From Mesorhizobium sp. WSM3860 (lineage in GTDB: Bacteria; Pseudomonadota; Alphaproteobacteria; Rhizobiales; Rhizobiaceae): a stretch of DNA of 64,000 nt. The notes under the pieces are model-generated. The model did not search any database. It saw only the letters and a list, made by a program, of their open reading frames with translations, and had not been told where the DNA came from. Position 1 is the first letter of the stretch. Every line of letters begins with the position of its first letter. This document shows, one piece after another, positions 52,093 to 61,355 of this stretch. The stretch is from NCBI RefSeq assembly GCF_002294995.1, contig NZ_NSGF01000002.1, positions 434,001 through 498,000 on the forward strand. The letters are read 5' to 3'. The position numbers and the translations under genes were made by a program.

Positions 52093-52437
52093 TCACCCAT
52101 TTACGGCCCTACTATCCTGCGGCGCCTCCGCCCGTTCCTCCATCCCATAGTCGCGCACAACATGGGCGATGCGCAGCCGATAGCCGGCAAAGATGCCGCC
52201 GCGCCCCGCCTTCTGCGCCTGCCGGTGCTCCTCGGTGTTGCGCCAGGCCTTGACCGCTTCCTCGTCGCGCCAGAAGGACAGCGAGAGCACGCGCTTCGGA
52301 TCGGTAAGGCTTTGGAAGCGCTCGACCGAGATGAAGCCGTCGATGCCTTCCAGCAGCGGCTTAAGCTCCGCGGCGATGCCGAGATAGGCGTCACGTTTGC
52401 CTTCCGCCGCCTCAACTTCGAAGATGACGGCGATCAT
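52093..52437 (-). CDS. Antibiotic biosynthesis monooxygenase (ABM) family protein
   Basis: 114 residues; one dimeric alpha-beta barrel domain (MIAVIFEVEAAEGKRDAYLG; FISVERFQSLTDPKRVLSLS; FWRDEEAVKAWRNTEEHRQA). The family includes cofactorless monooxygenases and proteins of unknown role. It overlaps the preceding NIPSNAP gene by 4 bases. Confidence 0.85.
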   Translation of the reverse strand: MIAVIFEVEAAEGKRDAYLGIAAELKPLLEGIDGFISVERFQSLTDPKRVLSLSFWRDEEAVKAWRNTEEHRQAQKAGRGGIFAGYRLRIAHVVRDYGMEERAEAPQDSRAVNG

Positions 52438-52802
52438 GCCTCTATCCCTTCTTTGACCGTCACGACGGTGCGAAAGAGCTGCCTCGGGCCATGCGGTGCC
52501 GACACCAGCTTCAGGAAGATCCGGTCTTCCTTGAGGATGAATTTCTCGCGCCGCGCGAACTCGTAGTTTGCCCTGCCGGCCGGGTCGGCGGCAAGCCGCG
52601 CGCGGTAGGCTTCGTAGGCAGCGAGGCTGTCGATGCTGTAGGCCGCGTAAGCCGTGGTGGCCGAACCCTCATGCGGCGCGAAATAGCCGATCAGCTCAGC
52701 GCCGCAGCGCGGAATGGCCTGGCCCCAGGCGCGCGCATATTGCTCGAACGCCGCCTTGCCGAAAGGGTCGATCTCGTAGCGGATGAAGCAGGTGATGGTC
52801 AT
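52434..52802 (-). CDS. NIPSNAP-family protein
   Basis: 122 residues, dimeric alpha-beta barrel: MTITCFIRYEIDPFGKAAFE, YARAWGQAIPRCGAELIGYF, RREKFILKEDRIFLKLV. GAGGAGA precedes the ATG at 52802. It forms a two-gene operon with the ABM protein and is divergent from an ArsR regulator, which may control it. Confidence 0.82.
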   Translation of the reverse strand: MTITCFIRYEIDPFGKAAFEQYARAWGQAIPRCGAELIGYFAPHEGSATTAYAAYSIDSLAAYEAYRARLAADPAGRANYEFARREKFILKEDRIFLKLVSAPHGPRQLFRTVVTVKEGIEA

Positions 52803-52987
52803 TTCGGTCTCCTCTTCGATTGGCTTACTGGGTCGGTTGGCTTGCTGGCGACGACGGTTCGACCACGGTCGAAGCATCGCTTCACTGGCTGTGCTAGGCA
52901 TTCTCTGTCAGGAGCGTTTGCCGGGCACCTTGAGCTCGCCCGAGAATAGTGCTTCCCTCACGGGGATGCTTCGATGAGGATCGAACT

Positions 52988-53662
52988 ATGCGCGAAGGAC
53001 CCGATATCGCCCGCATCGCCAGCCTGGTCGGCGACCCGGCCCGCGCCAACATGCTCAACGCGCTGATGGGCGGCACGGCACTGATCGCATCGGAACTGGC
53101 GCTGGAAGCCGGCGTATCGCTGCCCACCGCGTCCTCGCATCTCTCCAAGCTGATGGATGGCGGGCTGCTGACGCTGGCGAGCCAGGGCCGGCATCGCTAC
53201 TACGGCCTCGCCGGCCCGCAGGTGGCGGGCATGATCGAGGCGATCATCGGCGTCGCCGAGGCGGTCGGCCCGAAGCGGGTGCGGCCCGGCCCGCGCGATG
53301 CGGCCATGCGCGTGGCGCGCGTGTGCTATGACCATCTTGCCGGCGAGCAGGCGGTGGCGATGCTCGACAGTCTGGTCGACAGGAAGCTGCTGTTGCGCGA
53401 GGAGAACGAGATCAGGCTGTCGCCGTCAGCCATTTCGCATTTCGCCGCGCTCGGCATTGAGATCGACGACAAGGCCAGGCGGCCGGTCTGCCGCGCCTGC
53501 CTCGACTGGAGCGTGCGACGCTCGCATCTGGCCGGCGCGCTGGGCGCCGCCATCCTCGACAAGGTCATCGCCGAGAAATGGGCGAGGCGCGAGAAGGACA
53601 GCCGTGCCGTGGTGTTCTCACCCAAGGGCAAGCAGGAATTCGAGAGGGTGTTTCTGGCGTGA
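52988..53662 (+). CDS. ArsR-family transcriptional regulator
   Basis: 224 residues. Winged helix: IARIASLVGDPARANMLNAL, ELALEAGVSLPTASSHLSKL, GGLLTLASQGRHRYYGL. The long C-terminal domain contains DKARRPVCRACLDWSVRRSH with two Cys, a possible metal or redox site. It is divergent from the NIPSNAP/ABM operon. Start ATG 52988 is the family-like beginning MREGPDIARI. Confidence 0.87.
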   Translation: MREGPDIARIASLVGDPARANMLNALMGGTALIASELALEAGVSLPTASSHLSKLMDGGLLTLASQGRHRYYGLAGPQVAGMIEAIIGVAEAVGPKRVRPGPRDAAMRVARVCYDHLAGEQAVAMLDSLVDRKLLLREENEIRLSPSAISHFAALGIEIDDKARRPVCRACLDWSVRRSHLAGALGAAILDKVIAEKWARREKDSRAVVFSPKGKQEFERVFLA

Positions 53663-53686
53663 CGGACTGGCCGGCTCGGCTGCTCG

Positions 53687-56200
53687 CTAACCTCGCTTGA
53701 GCGGTTTGCCCAGCTTGAAGAAATCCGACCACGGGTCGGCCTTCTTCAGCTGCTTAAGCGTCGTGGCGTCGCCGAGCGGAAACGCGTTGGGCGGCAAGCC
53801 CTTTTCGATCTCCGGCCAGGTCACCGGCATCGACACCGTGGCGCCCTTCTTGGCGCGCGAGGAATAGGGCGCGACCGTGGTCGCGCCGCGGCCGTTGCGC
53901 AGGTAGTCGACGAAGATCTTGCCGGTGCGCGCCTTCTTCGACAGCGTCGCCGTGTAGCGATCGGGCGAGGCCTGCTCCAGGGCGCGGGCGAAATCATGGG
54001 CGAAGTCCTTCACCTCGTCCCATTCGGCCGAGGGCTTCAGCGGCACCAGCACGTGATAGCCCTTGCCGCCAGACGTCTTGACCAGGGTCGGCAGCGACAG
54101 ATCGTTCAGCCTGGCTCGAATATCGAGGGCGGCGGCACGCACCGCCTCGACCCCGATGCCCTCGTCCGGATCGAGGTCGAAGATGATCTGGTCCGGCCTT
54201 TCCAGTTCGTCGACGGTCGAGCCCCAGATATGCACCTCGACGACGCCGTATTGGACAAGGGCTGCAAGCCCGTCGAAATCCCTGATGAACAAGATCTCCT
54301 CGCCGTCGGTCGGATCGTTCATCCTGGCGATCTTGTCGCTCATGCCCGGTGAGGCATGTTTTTGGAAGAAGCGCTGGCCGTGGATGCCGTCGGGCGCGCG
54401 CACAAGGCTGAGCGGCCGGTTGACGACGAAGGCTTCGATGCGCGGCCAGACCAGGGCGTAGTGATCGAGGAGATCCTGCTTGGAGACCTTTTCATCGGGC
54501 CACAGCAGCTTGTCGGGATGCGACAGCTTCACCGAGGTCTTCGCCGTTCCGGCCGAGGTTTTCGGCGCGGTCTTGCCGCTGCTCGCCTTTGCACCGCTTT
54601 CCGTCTTGCCGTCGGCTTGCTTCGGCTTTTCCTGCACCACGTCCTCCGCCGGCTTGTCCTCGCGCAGTCCCTGGAACGAGGCGTGGCGGATTATATGGTC
54701 GGATGTCCAGCTGCGGAACTCCACTTCGCCGACAAGCTCGGGCTTGACCCAGACGAGGCCCTTGCCCTTCGGCACCGCGGCAGAAAAAGGCGATTTCGTC
54801 GCCTTGAGGCTGTCGAGCTTTTTCTTCAGGTCCGCAGCCACCTTGCCGGAAAAGCCGGTGCCGACGCGGCCGGCATAGTTGAGCTTGCCGCCTTCATGAT
54901 AGCCGACCAGCAGCGAGCGCAGGCCGCGCCCGGTTTTGTCCGAGGGCAAGTAACCGCCGATGACGAATTCCTGGCGCAGCGTGCATTTCGATTTGATCCA
55001 GGCGAGCCCGCGCCCGCTGCGATAGGGCGCGTCGGCGCGCTTCGACACCACGCCCTCGAGACCCATGCGGCAGACATGCTGCAGCATGACGCTGCCGGGT
55101 TCCGCAAAATGATCGCTAAAGCGGACGGCGGATTGCTCGGACCGCTCGCCGAGCAATTCGGCCAGCGCCTGCTTGCGCTCGACCAGCGGCTCCCGGCGAA
55201 GGTCCTCGCCATTGAGCCGCATTAGGTCGAAGACGTAGTAGATGAAGCGGTCGGTGCGGCCGGCCGAGAGATCCGCTTGCAGCATCGCGAAGGAGGACAC
55301 GCCGCTGTCGGCCAACACGACGATCTCACCGTCGATGATGGCGTCGCGGCATTTCAGTCCGGCAAGTTCGGCCACGACCGGACCTTCGAACTTCTTCGTC
55401 CAGTCAAGCCCGGTGCGGGTCAGCAGCCGGACATCGCTCCCGGCGATCTGCGCCTGCATGCGGTAGCCGTCGAACTTCACCTCATGCACCCATTCCTCGC
55501 CGGAAGGCGCATTCTTTTCGAGCGTCGCCAGCTGCGGCTCGACGAATTCGAGGCGTGCAGACTTTGCCTTGCCTGCAGCCGGCTTGTTGGAATGCCAGAC
55601 CCTTGGTTTGGCGCCCTTGGCCGTCTTGCCTTCGCCGATCTCCTCGATCGTCAAGCCCGACTTTACCGATTGCGGCGCCTCTACAAGTATGTCTTCACCA
55701 GGGCGGGCGGCGACATCGTTGGATTTGATCAGCAGCCAGTTGTCGCGCTTTTCGCGCGGGCGCGGCTTCAGCCTGACCAGATGCCAGCGGCCGTTGAGCT
55801 TCTGGCCTTCGAGCTCGAAGTCGATATGGCCTTTCTTCATCCCCTTGGCCGGGTCGCCGTCGGGAATCCACCGGCCTTCGTCCCAGACGAGGACGGAACC
55901 GCCGCCATACTCGCCTTTCGGAATGGTGCCCTCGAAAGAGGCATAGTCGATCGGGTGGTCCTCGACATGCACCGCCAGCCGCCTCTCGTGCGGGTCGAGA
56001 CTCGGTCCGCGCGTGACCGCCCAGCTCCACAGCACGCCTTCATGCTCGAGCCGAAAGTCATAGTGAAGCCGCGTCGCGGCATGCTTCTGGACAACGAAGA
56101 TGCCGCCGCCGTCGCCCTTCTTGCGGGGCGCGAGCTTGCCGGCCGGCTCGGAGGTTTTCCGGAAATCGCGCTTGGCGTGATATTGCTCGAGGCCGGCCAT
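53687..56200 (-). CDS. ligD: Non-homologous end joining DNA ligase LigD
   Basis: 837 residues in the order phosphoesterase-ligase-polymerase, as in Pseudomonas LigD. The 3'-phosphoesterase part (about 1-165) has LHYDFRLEHEGVLWSWAVTR and VEDHPIDYASFEGTIPKGEY. The ligase part (about 215-530) has the adenylated Lys242 in HEVKFDGYRMQAQIAG. A linker rich in Lys, Ala and Ser is followed by the primase/polymerase part (about 560-830) with DQIIFDLDPDEGIGVEAV. It repairs double-strand breaks with Ku; no ku gene is in the window. Confidence 0.95.
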   Translation of the reverse strand: MAGLEQYHAKRDFRKTSEPAGKLAPRKKGDGGGIFVVQKHAATRLHYDFRLEHEGVLWSWAVTRGPSLDPHERRLAVHVEDHPIDYASFEGTIPKGEYGGGSVLVWDEGRWIPDGDPAKGMKKGHIDFELEGQKLNGRWHLVRLKPRPREKRDNWLLIKSNDVAARPGEDILVEAPQSVKSGLTIEEIGEGKTAKGAKPRVWHSNKPAAGKAKSARLEFVEPQLATLEKNAPSGEEWVHEVKFDGYRMQAQIAGSDVRLLTRTGLDWTKKFEGPVVAELAGLKCRDAIIDGEIVVLADSGVSSFAMLQADLSAGRTDRFIYYVFDLMRLNGEDLRREPLVERKQALAELLGERSEQSAVRFSDHFAEPGSVMLQHVCRMGLEGVVSKRADAPYRSGRGLAWIKSKCTLRQEFVIGGYLPSDKTGRGLRSLLVGYHEGGKLNYAGRVGTGFSGKVAADLKKKLDSLKATKSPFSAAVPKGKGLVWVKPELVGEVEFRSWTSDHIIRHASFQGLREDKPAEDVVQEKPKQADGKTESGAKASSGKTAPKTSAGTAKTSVKLSHPDKLLWPDEKVSKQDLLDHYALVWPRIEAFVVNRPLSLVRAPDGIHGQRFFQKHASPGMSDKIARMNDPTDGEEILFIRDFDGLAALVQYGVVEVHIWGSTVDELERPDQIIFDLDPDEGIGVEAVRAAALDIRARLNDLSLPTLVKTSGGKGYHVLVPLKPSAEWDEVKDFAHDFARALEQASPDRYTATLSKKARTGKIFVDYLRNGRGATTVAPYSSRAKKGATVSMPVTWPEIEKGLPPNAFPLGDATTLKQLKKADPWSDFFKLGKPLKRG

Positions 56201-56354
56201 GACATCGTGCTCCTATGCGGATCTGCGCCTGGACGTAGACGCCACGGCGACCTCCTTGGCATGCGGGTGCCACCGCAACGGCCAAGGCTCCGCTTCGGTT
56301 CCGGGCATGCGAAAGGCCGGCGGTTCCCCGCCGGCCGTTCGGGCTCACGACTAG

Positions 56355-56861
56355 CTATTCGGCAGCCTGCAGGTTGACCTTGCTTTCCGCGATCTCGGTG
56401 AGCTTGCGGTCGGTCGCCTCTTCTTCCTTGAGGTTCTTGGCCAACACATTGGCGCAGTCGCTGCGGCCGAGCTGCTTGGCCCAGGCGATCAGCGTGCCGT
56501 AGCGCGTTATCTCGTAGTGCTCGACGGCCTGGGCCGAGGCGATCAGTGCGGCATCGAGGACTTCCTTGTCCTCCACGTCGCCGCTCACGTCGTCAGCCTC
56601 CTCGAGAATGCCGTCGATGGCGGGGCAGTTGACGGTCTTGGCCTTGACGCCATGCAGCTCGAACACCTGCTCGACCCGTTCGATATGGCCCTTGGTCTGC
56701 GCGAGATGCTTCTCGAAACCGGCTTTCAATTGCGAATCCGTCGCCTTGTCGATCATCTTCGGCAGCGATTTCTCGATCTGCTTTTCGGCATAGTAGATGT
56801 CGCGCAGCGTGTGGACGAAGAGGTCGTCCAGCGTCTTGATGTCCTTCGAAAAGAAACCCAT
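56355..56861 (-). CDS. DUF892 ferritin-like protein (YciE/YciF family)
   Basis: 168 residues. Two ferritin-like helical pairs with metal-type residues: FVHTLRDIYYAEKQIEKSLP, FEKHLAQTKGHIERVEQVFE, AQAVEHYEITRYGTLIAWAK, KEEEATDRKLTEIAES. Members are stress-induced, with no proven reaction. The start MGFFSKDIKTLDDLF at 56861 is the family beginning. It lies 154 bases downstream of ligD on the same strand side. Confidence 0.9.
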   Translation of the reverse strand: MGFFSKDIKTLDDLFVHTLRDIYYAEKQIEKSLPKMIDKATDSQLKAGFEKHLAQTKGHIERVEQVFELHGVKAKTVNCPAIDGILEEADDVSGDVEDKEVLDAALIASAQAVEHYEITRYGTLIAWAKQLGRSDCANVLAKNLKEEEATDRKLTEIAESKVNLQAAE

Positions 56862-57258
56862 GGCGGTTGCCTTCCATGTCTGGTGTTGTCCGGAAGTTGC
56901 GCGGCCGGTCCGCCGCCAACGCGGCCGGGTTCGGGCCCGGCCTTGATCGATCAACGTCAGCGCGCAGGGCAAGTTCCTGCCGCCGGACGACGCCGGAAGG
57001 AAATTTCAAGCCGCCCGCGGTGCCTGAAACAGAAGCGCGCCCAAGCGACATTCAGACGAAACATATGTGATGCAAAAGTCACACGAGCCGAAAACGCGGC
57101 AAAAGGCATCGAAAGACCGCGAATCAGCCGCATTCCAGCCACGATGCAACGCGTTTCGGACCAGAAATTAACATCGCGTTCACCGACTATTCACGCCTCA
57201 AGGCTACGATCCTCGCAATTCGGAAGGGACATCCGAAAACGGGACAGGGACAGGGAAA
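56862..57258. other. Gene-free region with inverted repeats
   Basis: 397 bases. It holds a GC hairpin GGCCGGG/CCCGGCC near 56922-56941 and an inverted repeat TGTGA-N8-TCACA at 57065-57082, whose spacer is two bases longer than a CRP-type site. Promoters of the DUF892 gene and of the small gene at 57259 should be here. No supported gene. Confidence 0.45.
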
Positions 57259-57405
57259 ATGAACTTCTGGAATCACATCGCCGGCTATGCCGCCGCCATC
57301 CGCGAATTCGTCGCGCCGACCTATCGGCCCGAGCGCTATTACATGCGCGGCCCGGGCCCGGCCTGCGCACGGCGCGGCAACTCGCTCGGCATCGGCACGC
57401 ACTGA
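57259..57405 (+). CDS. Small protein of 48 residues, unknown function
   Basis: ATG with GGGACAGGGACAGGG just upstream. The product starts MNFWNHIAGYAAAIREFVAP and ends RRGNSLGIGTH. It is basic and rich in Arg, Gly and aromatic residues. Support is the ribosome binding site and a sensible reading frame in an otherwise empty region; no family is recognised. Confidence 0.45.
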   Translation: MNFWNHIAGYAAAIREFVAPTYRPERYYMRGPGPACARRGNSLGIGTH

Positions 57406-57410
57406 CCACG

Positions 57411-57533
57411 ATGTTCGACAGCCGCCACAACAGCCGGATCTGCAAGCCGGCCGCAGACACCCGCGCCACGACCTATCGTGACGAGCGCCCCGCCGTCGCC
57501 GACGGCAGGCGTGCGACAACGCCGCGACTTTGA
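57411..57533 (+). CDS. Possible 40-residue protein
   Basis: ATG 6 bases after the stop of the 48-residue gene; the product begins MFDSRHNSRICKPAADTRAT. No clear ribosome binding site beyond the upstream coding end, no family. Weakly supported. Confidence 0.2.
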   Translation: MFDSRHNSRICKPAADTRATTYRDERPAVADGRRATTPRL

Positions 57534-57667
57534 CGCGGCCGCCGGCTGGCTTGGTGCCTTGAGGCACGAGCAGCCGGGGCCGACTGACCGACCTGCCCGA
57601 AGCCTTCTCTTTTCATCATCACGGACAGCCTCGCCCCGGCGCTCGCTCTGGCGGGCGTGTTGCCCTG

Positions 57668-58045
57668 CTATCGCGACTGGCCCTGGTCCTCGCAAGGTTC
57701 GAGCACGGTCGGTTCTCCCTCTGCCTTGCCCAGTTCCCGGCAACCCTTGGCCGTGCACAAGGTCCAGCCCTCCCCGGTTGCGCCGGATGCCGCGAGCACC
57801 AGCCGCGGCTGTGGCCCGATCCGTGGCGCAAAGACCCACCAGCCGTCCTGCAGCACCGAGCCCTCGGGCGGCTCCATGCCGGCGCCGGAGCCCTTTATGC
57901 GCGCTTCGACGACGCGCAGACCTGCCGGCGTCACCTTCCAATCCTCCTGCCAGCGCGTCCGTTCCACCGAATGCGTCCAGGACAAGGTAAAGGCGGCAAC
58001 GGCAAGCGTCACCGTCTTGCCGGCTCCGAGAATGCACAGGCTCAT
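57668..58045 (-). CDS. DUF1850 protein of a TRAP transporter operon
   Basis: 125 residues. An N-terminal hydrophobic segment (MSLCILGAGKTVTLAVAAFT) is followed by SWTHSVERTRWQEDWKV, the DUF1850 core. The family occurs with TAXI-type TRAP transporters. It overlaps the permease stop by 4 bases. Function unknown; probably an accessory extracytoplasmic protein. Confidence 0.85.
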   Translation of the reverse strand: MSLCILGAGKTVTLAVAAFTLSWTHSVERTRWQEDWKVTPAGLRVVEARIKGSGAGMEPPEGSVLQDGWWVFAPRIGPQPRLVLAASGATGEGWTLCTAKGCRELGKAEGEPTVLEPCEDQGQSR

Positions 58046-60168
58046 GCAGGGCCGGCCGCGGATGCCTGGCGCGCGCGCCAGCAGTGCCAGCCGATCCAGA
58101 GCAGCGCTATGGCCCAGCCGGTTTCGTCGGTGAGCGGCAGCGCCGCCACCAGCAGCACGCCGGCGGCAAAGGCGACCAAGCGCTCCCACCAGGCCATGCG
58201 GCGGGCGAGGAAGCCGACGGCGGCGGCGCCCCAGAGCACGATGCCCATGCAGGCCTTGACGACGATGTAGGCAACCTCGACCGGGTAGCCGAACGAAGCG
58301 GCGATCGGGCCCGCATCCTGCAGCATCAGCGCCGGCGTGTAGACGGCCATGAACGGCACGACGAAGCCGGCAATGGCGAGCTTGGTCGCCTGGATGCCGA
58401 TCTTCAGCCCGCTTTCCCTGGCCATCGGCGCCGCGGCGAAGGCGGCAAGCGCCACCGGTGGGGTGAGATCGGCCATGATGCCGAAATAGAAGACGAACAT
58501 GTGGCTGACGATGAGCGGCACGCCGAGCGACAGCAGCGCCGGGCCGGCGAGCGAGGAGGTGATGATGTAGTTGGGGATGGTGGGGATGCCCATGCCGAGC
58601 ACCAGGCAGGTGATCATGGTGAGCACCAGCGACAGGAACAGATTGTTCTCGCCGATGGAGATGATCCAGCCGATGAAGGTCGAAGCGATGCCGGTCAGCG
58701 TCAGCGTGCCGATGACGATGCCGACGATGGCGCAGGCGATGCCGACCGGGAGCGCGTTCTTCGCCCCTTCGGCAAGCGATTCGACACAGATGCGCAGCGT
58801 CTCGCGGCCGCCCTTGAAGGTGACGCAGGCGGCGACGAGCGCCGCGATGACGAGGCCGAGGATGTTGACGCCGAAGCGCATGAAGGAGGCGGCGGCAAGT
58901 CCGAGCGCCAGCCAGAAGACGACGCGGAAGGCGAACGGTCCGATCAGGGCCGCCAGCGGCGTGCCGAGGATCAGCACGATGGTTAGTGCCAGGCCCATGG
59001 TGCCGGCGAAGATCGGCGTGTAGCCGGCGAAGAGCAGGTAGACCAGCACGGCAAGCGGCAGCACCAGCGGCCAGTGCTGCCGCACCGCGTCCCAGGGATT
59101 GGGCAGCTCGCCCTTGGCCATGCCGCGCAGACCGGCCTTGCCCGCCTCCAGATGCACCTGCCAGAAACAGGCGCCGAAATAGAGCAGCGCCGGAATGATC
59201 GCCGCCTTCACCACCTCGGCGTAAGGGATGTTCAGCGTCTCGGCCATGATGAAGGCGACCGCGCCCATCACCGGCGGCATGATCTGGCCGCCCATCGAGG
59301 AGGTCGCCTCGACGGCGCCGGCAAAGGCCGAGCGGAAGCCGAAGCGTTTCATCAGCGGAATGGTGAACTGGCCGCTCGCTACGACATTGGCGACACCCGA
59401 ACCGGAGATGGTGCCCATCAGCGCCGAGGAGAGCACGCAGACCTGCGCCGGGCCGCCGCGCCAGGAGCCGACAAGGCCAAGCGCGAAATCGTTGAACAGC
59501 GCGATCATGCCGGCGCGTTCGAGAAAGGCGGCGAAGACGACGAAGATGAAGATGTAGGCGGCCGAAACATAGACCGGCGTGCCGTAGATGCCTTCGGTGC
59601 CGAAGGCGAAGGTGTCGACCAACTGGGCGAAATCATAGCCGCGATGGATGAAGGGCGGCGGCAGATGATTGCCGACGAAGCAATAGGCGAGGAAGATGAA
59701 GGCGATCACCGCGAGCGGCAACCCCATCAGCCGCCTTGCCGCTTCGAAAACGAGCACCACCAGTAGCGTGCCGACGATCAGGTCCGGCGTGGTGAGGAAG
59801 CCGGAGCGGCGGATAAGATCGGTGTAGAACACCCAGTTGTAGAGGCCGGTGGCGAAGCCCAGCACGCCAAGCGTCCAGAACACTGTTTTGGCCGGTATGC
59901 TCGTGGCGCGCAGATTGGCGATCAGGCCGAAGCCGAGCAGCAGCAGAAAGCCGACATGCATGGCCCGCACCACCTGGCTGGGCAGGCTGCCATAGGCGGC
60001 GATGTAGATCTGGAAGACCGAGAAGGCGACGGCAATCAGGAAGGCCGCCTTGCCGGCGATGCCGTTGCCGAAGCCCGGCGGCAGGCCCTCGACCTGTTCT
60101 TCGGCGACAGGGAGATGAAAAGTGGTCGAATTGCCGTCGGTCGTTGTTCCAGACGTTGCTTCGCTCAT
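58042..60168 (-). CDS. TRAP transporter fused permease (DctQ-DctM type)
   Basis: 708 residues with about 18 hydrophobic segments. The small-permease-like part comes first, then the DctM part from about residue 130 (FAAFLERAGMIALFNDFALG; GTISGSGVANVVASGQFTIP; STFIGWIISIGENNLFLSLV; LVLGMGIPTIPNYIITSSLA). It works with a TAXI binding protein. The substrate is unknown. It begins about 230 bases after the binding-protein stop. Confidence 0.92.
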   Translation of the reverse strand: MSEATSGTTTDGNSTTFHLPVAEEQVEGLPPGFGNGIAGKAAFLIAVAFSVFQIYIAAYGSLPSQVVRAMHVGFLLLLGFGLIANLRATSIPAKTVFWTLGVLGFATGLYNWVFYTDLIRRSGFLTTPDLIVGTLLVVLVFEAARRLMGLPLAVIAFIFLAYCFVGNHLPPPFIHRGYDFAQLVDTFAFGTEGIYGTPVYVSAAYIFIFVVFAAFLERAGMIALFNDFALGLVGSWRGGPAQVCVLSSALMGTISGSGVANVVASGQFTIPLMKRFGFRSAFAGAVEATSSMGGQIMPPVMGAVAFIMAETLNIPYAEVVKAAIIPALLYFGACFWQVHLEAGKAGLRGMAKGELPNPWDAVRQHWPLVLPLAVLVYLLFAGYTPIFAGTMGLALTIVLILGTPLAALIGPFAFRVVFWLALGLAAASFMRFGVNILGLVIAALVAACVTFKGGRETLRICVESLAEGAKNALPVGIACAIVGIVIGTLTLTGIASTFIGWIISIGENNLFLSLVLTMITCLVLGMGIPTIPNYIITSSLAGPALLSLGVPLIVSHMFVFYFGIMADLTPPVALAAFAAAPMARESGLKIGIQATKLAIAGFVVPFMAVYTPALMLQDAGPIAASFGYPVEVAYIVVKACMGIVLWGAAAVGFLARRMAWWERLVAFAAGVLLVAALPLTDETGWAIALLWIGWHCWRARQASAAGPA

Positions 60169-60207
60169 CGAACGCGCTCCAAAGCGAGCGAATTGTAGCG
60201 CGAGGCG

Positions 60208-60340
60208 CCGCCCTCTGCCCTGCCGGGCATCTCCCCCTCAAGGGGAGAGATTGGCCATCGCGACAGCCTTCGCCAATCGCCGACGTTGCAGGACGACGGC
60301 CAACACCGACGCTGCTGATCTCCCACCTCGAGGGGGAGAT
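60208..60340. repeat. Intergenic palindromic repeat, family C, degenerate copy 2
   Basis: CCTCTGCCCTGCCGGGCATC resembles the left part of the copy at 50460. Two hairpins are visible: CTCCCC/GGGGAG (60231-60247) and ATCTCCC/GGGAGAT (60318-60340). It lies between the TRAP permease and its binding-protein gene. Confidence 0.6.
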
Positions 60341-60395
60341 GGCCGGCAAGGGGAGTGCTTGGCGAAGACATAGCAGATTGCCGACGCATCCTCGC

Positions 60396-61355
60396 TTACT
60401 TGATGAGCCCTTTTTCCTTGTAATATTTCTCCGCGCCGGGATGCAGCGGCACCGGCATGCCGTCCAGCGCCTTGGCCGGATCGATCGCCTTGGCGGCGGC
60501 ATGGGCGGCGGCGAGCTGGTCGAGATGCTCGAACATCAGCTTGGTCATCTGATAGGCGGTCTCGTCGGAAACATCGGCCCGGGTGACGAGGAAATTGCCG
60601 ACCGCGGCGGTGGCGACGTCTTCGGTCTGGCCCTCATAGGTGCCCTTGGGAATAACGACCGAAAGATAGGGCGAGCCGATCTTGGCGACCTCCTCGGCCG
60701 GCACGGCGACGACATTGATCGGCAGCGAGGTGGCGAGGTCGCGAATCGAGGCGACGCCGAGGCCCGCCGACTGCAGCGTGGCGTCGAGCTGCCGGTTCTT
60801 GATCAACTCGACCGACTCGGCGAATGGCAGGTACTCGATCCGTCCGAGATCCTCATATTTCAGCCCGGCGGCGGCGAAGATGGCGCGGGCGTTGAGCTCG
60901 GTGCCGGAGGCGGGCGCGCCGACCGACAGGCTCTTGCCCTTGAGGTCGGCAAGCGTCTTGATGCCGGACTCCTTGCTGGCGACGATCTGGATATAGTTGG
61001 GATAGATGGCGGCGATGCCGCGCAGCTTGTCGAGCTTGCCGGGGAAGCCGGCCTCGGTGTTGCCTTCGGCGGCGAGCTTGACGGAATCGCCGAGCGCGAA
61101 GGCGATCTCGCCCTTGCCCTGCTGCAGCAGGTTGAGGTTCTCGACCGACGCCTTGGTTGCCTGCACCTGGGTGCGGGCGCCTTGGATGCCCTTGCCGTAG
61201 ATCTCCGACAGCGCGACGCCGAGCGGATAATAGACACCCGACGTGCCGCCGGTCAGCACGTTGATGAATTCCTGTGCCCCAGCCGACATGGCGCCGAGGC
61301 CGAGCGACAATGCCAAAGCGCCGGCGGCAACAAATTTCGTCCTGAAATTGAGCAT
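60396..61355 (-). CDS. TAXI-family TRAP transporter solute-binding protein
   Basis: 319 residues with a signal peptide (FVAAGALALSLGLGAMSAGA). The TAXI core is FINVLTGGTSGVYYPLGVAL, GEIAFALGDSVKLAAEG, LKGKSLSVGAPASGTELNAR. Ligand unknown (some homologues bind glutamate or other carboxylates). ATG 61355 has AGGAGGA 6 bases upstream. First gene of the TRAP operon. Confidence 0.92.
   Translation of the reverse strand: MLNFRTKFVAAGALALSLGLGAMSAGAQEFINVLTGGTSGVYYPLGVALSEIYGKGIQGARTQVQATKASVENLNLLQQGKGEIAFALGDSVKLAAEGNTEAGFPGKLDKLRGIAAIYPNYIQIVASKESGIKTLADLKGKSLSVGAPASGTELNARAIFAAAGLKYEDLGRIEYLPFAESVELIKNRQLDATLQSAGLGVASIRDLATSLPINVVAVPAEEVAKIGSPYLSVVIPKGTYEGQTEDVATAAVGNFLVTRADVSDETAYQMTKLMFEHLDQLAAAHAAAKAIDPAKALDGMPVPLHPGAEKYYKEKGLIK

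Noticed and set aside
57065..57082. TGTGA-N8-TCACA as a CRP site
   Set aside because: The spacer is 8 rather than 6 bases and the position is about 190 bases from the nearest start; not enough to claim a regulator site.
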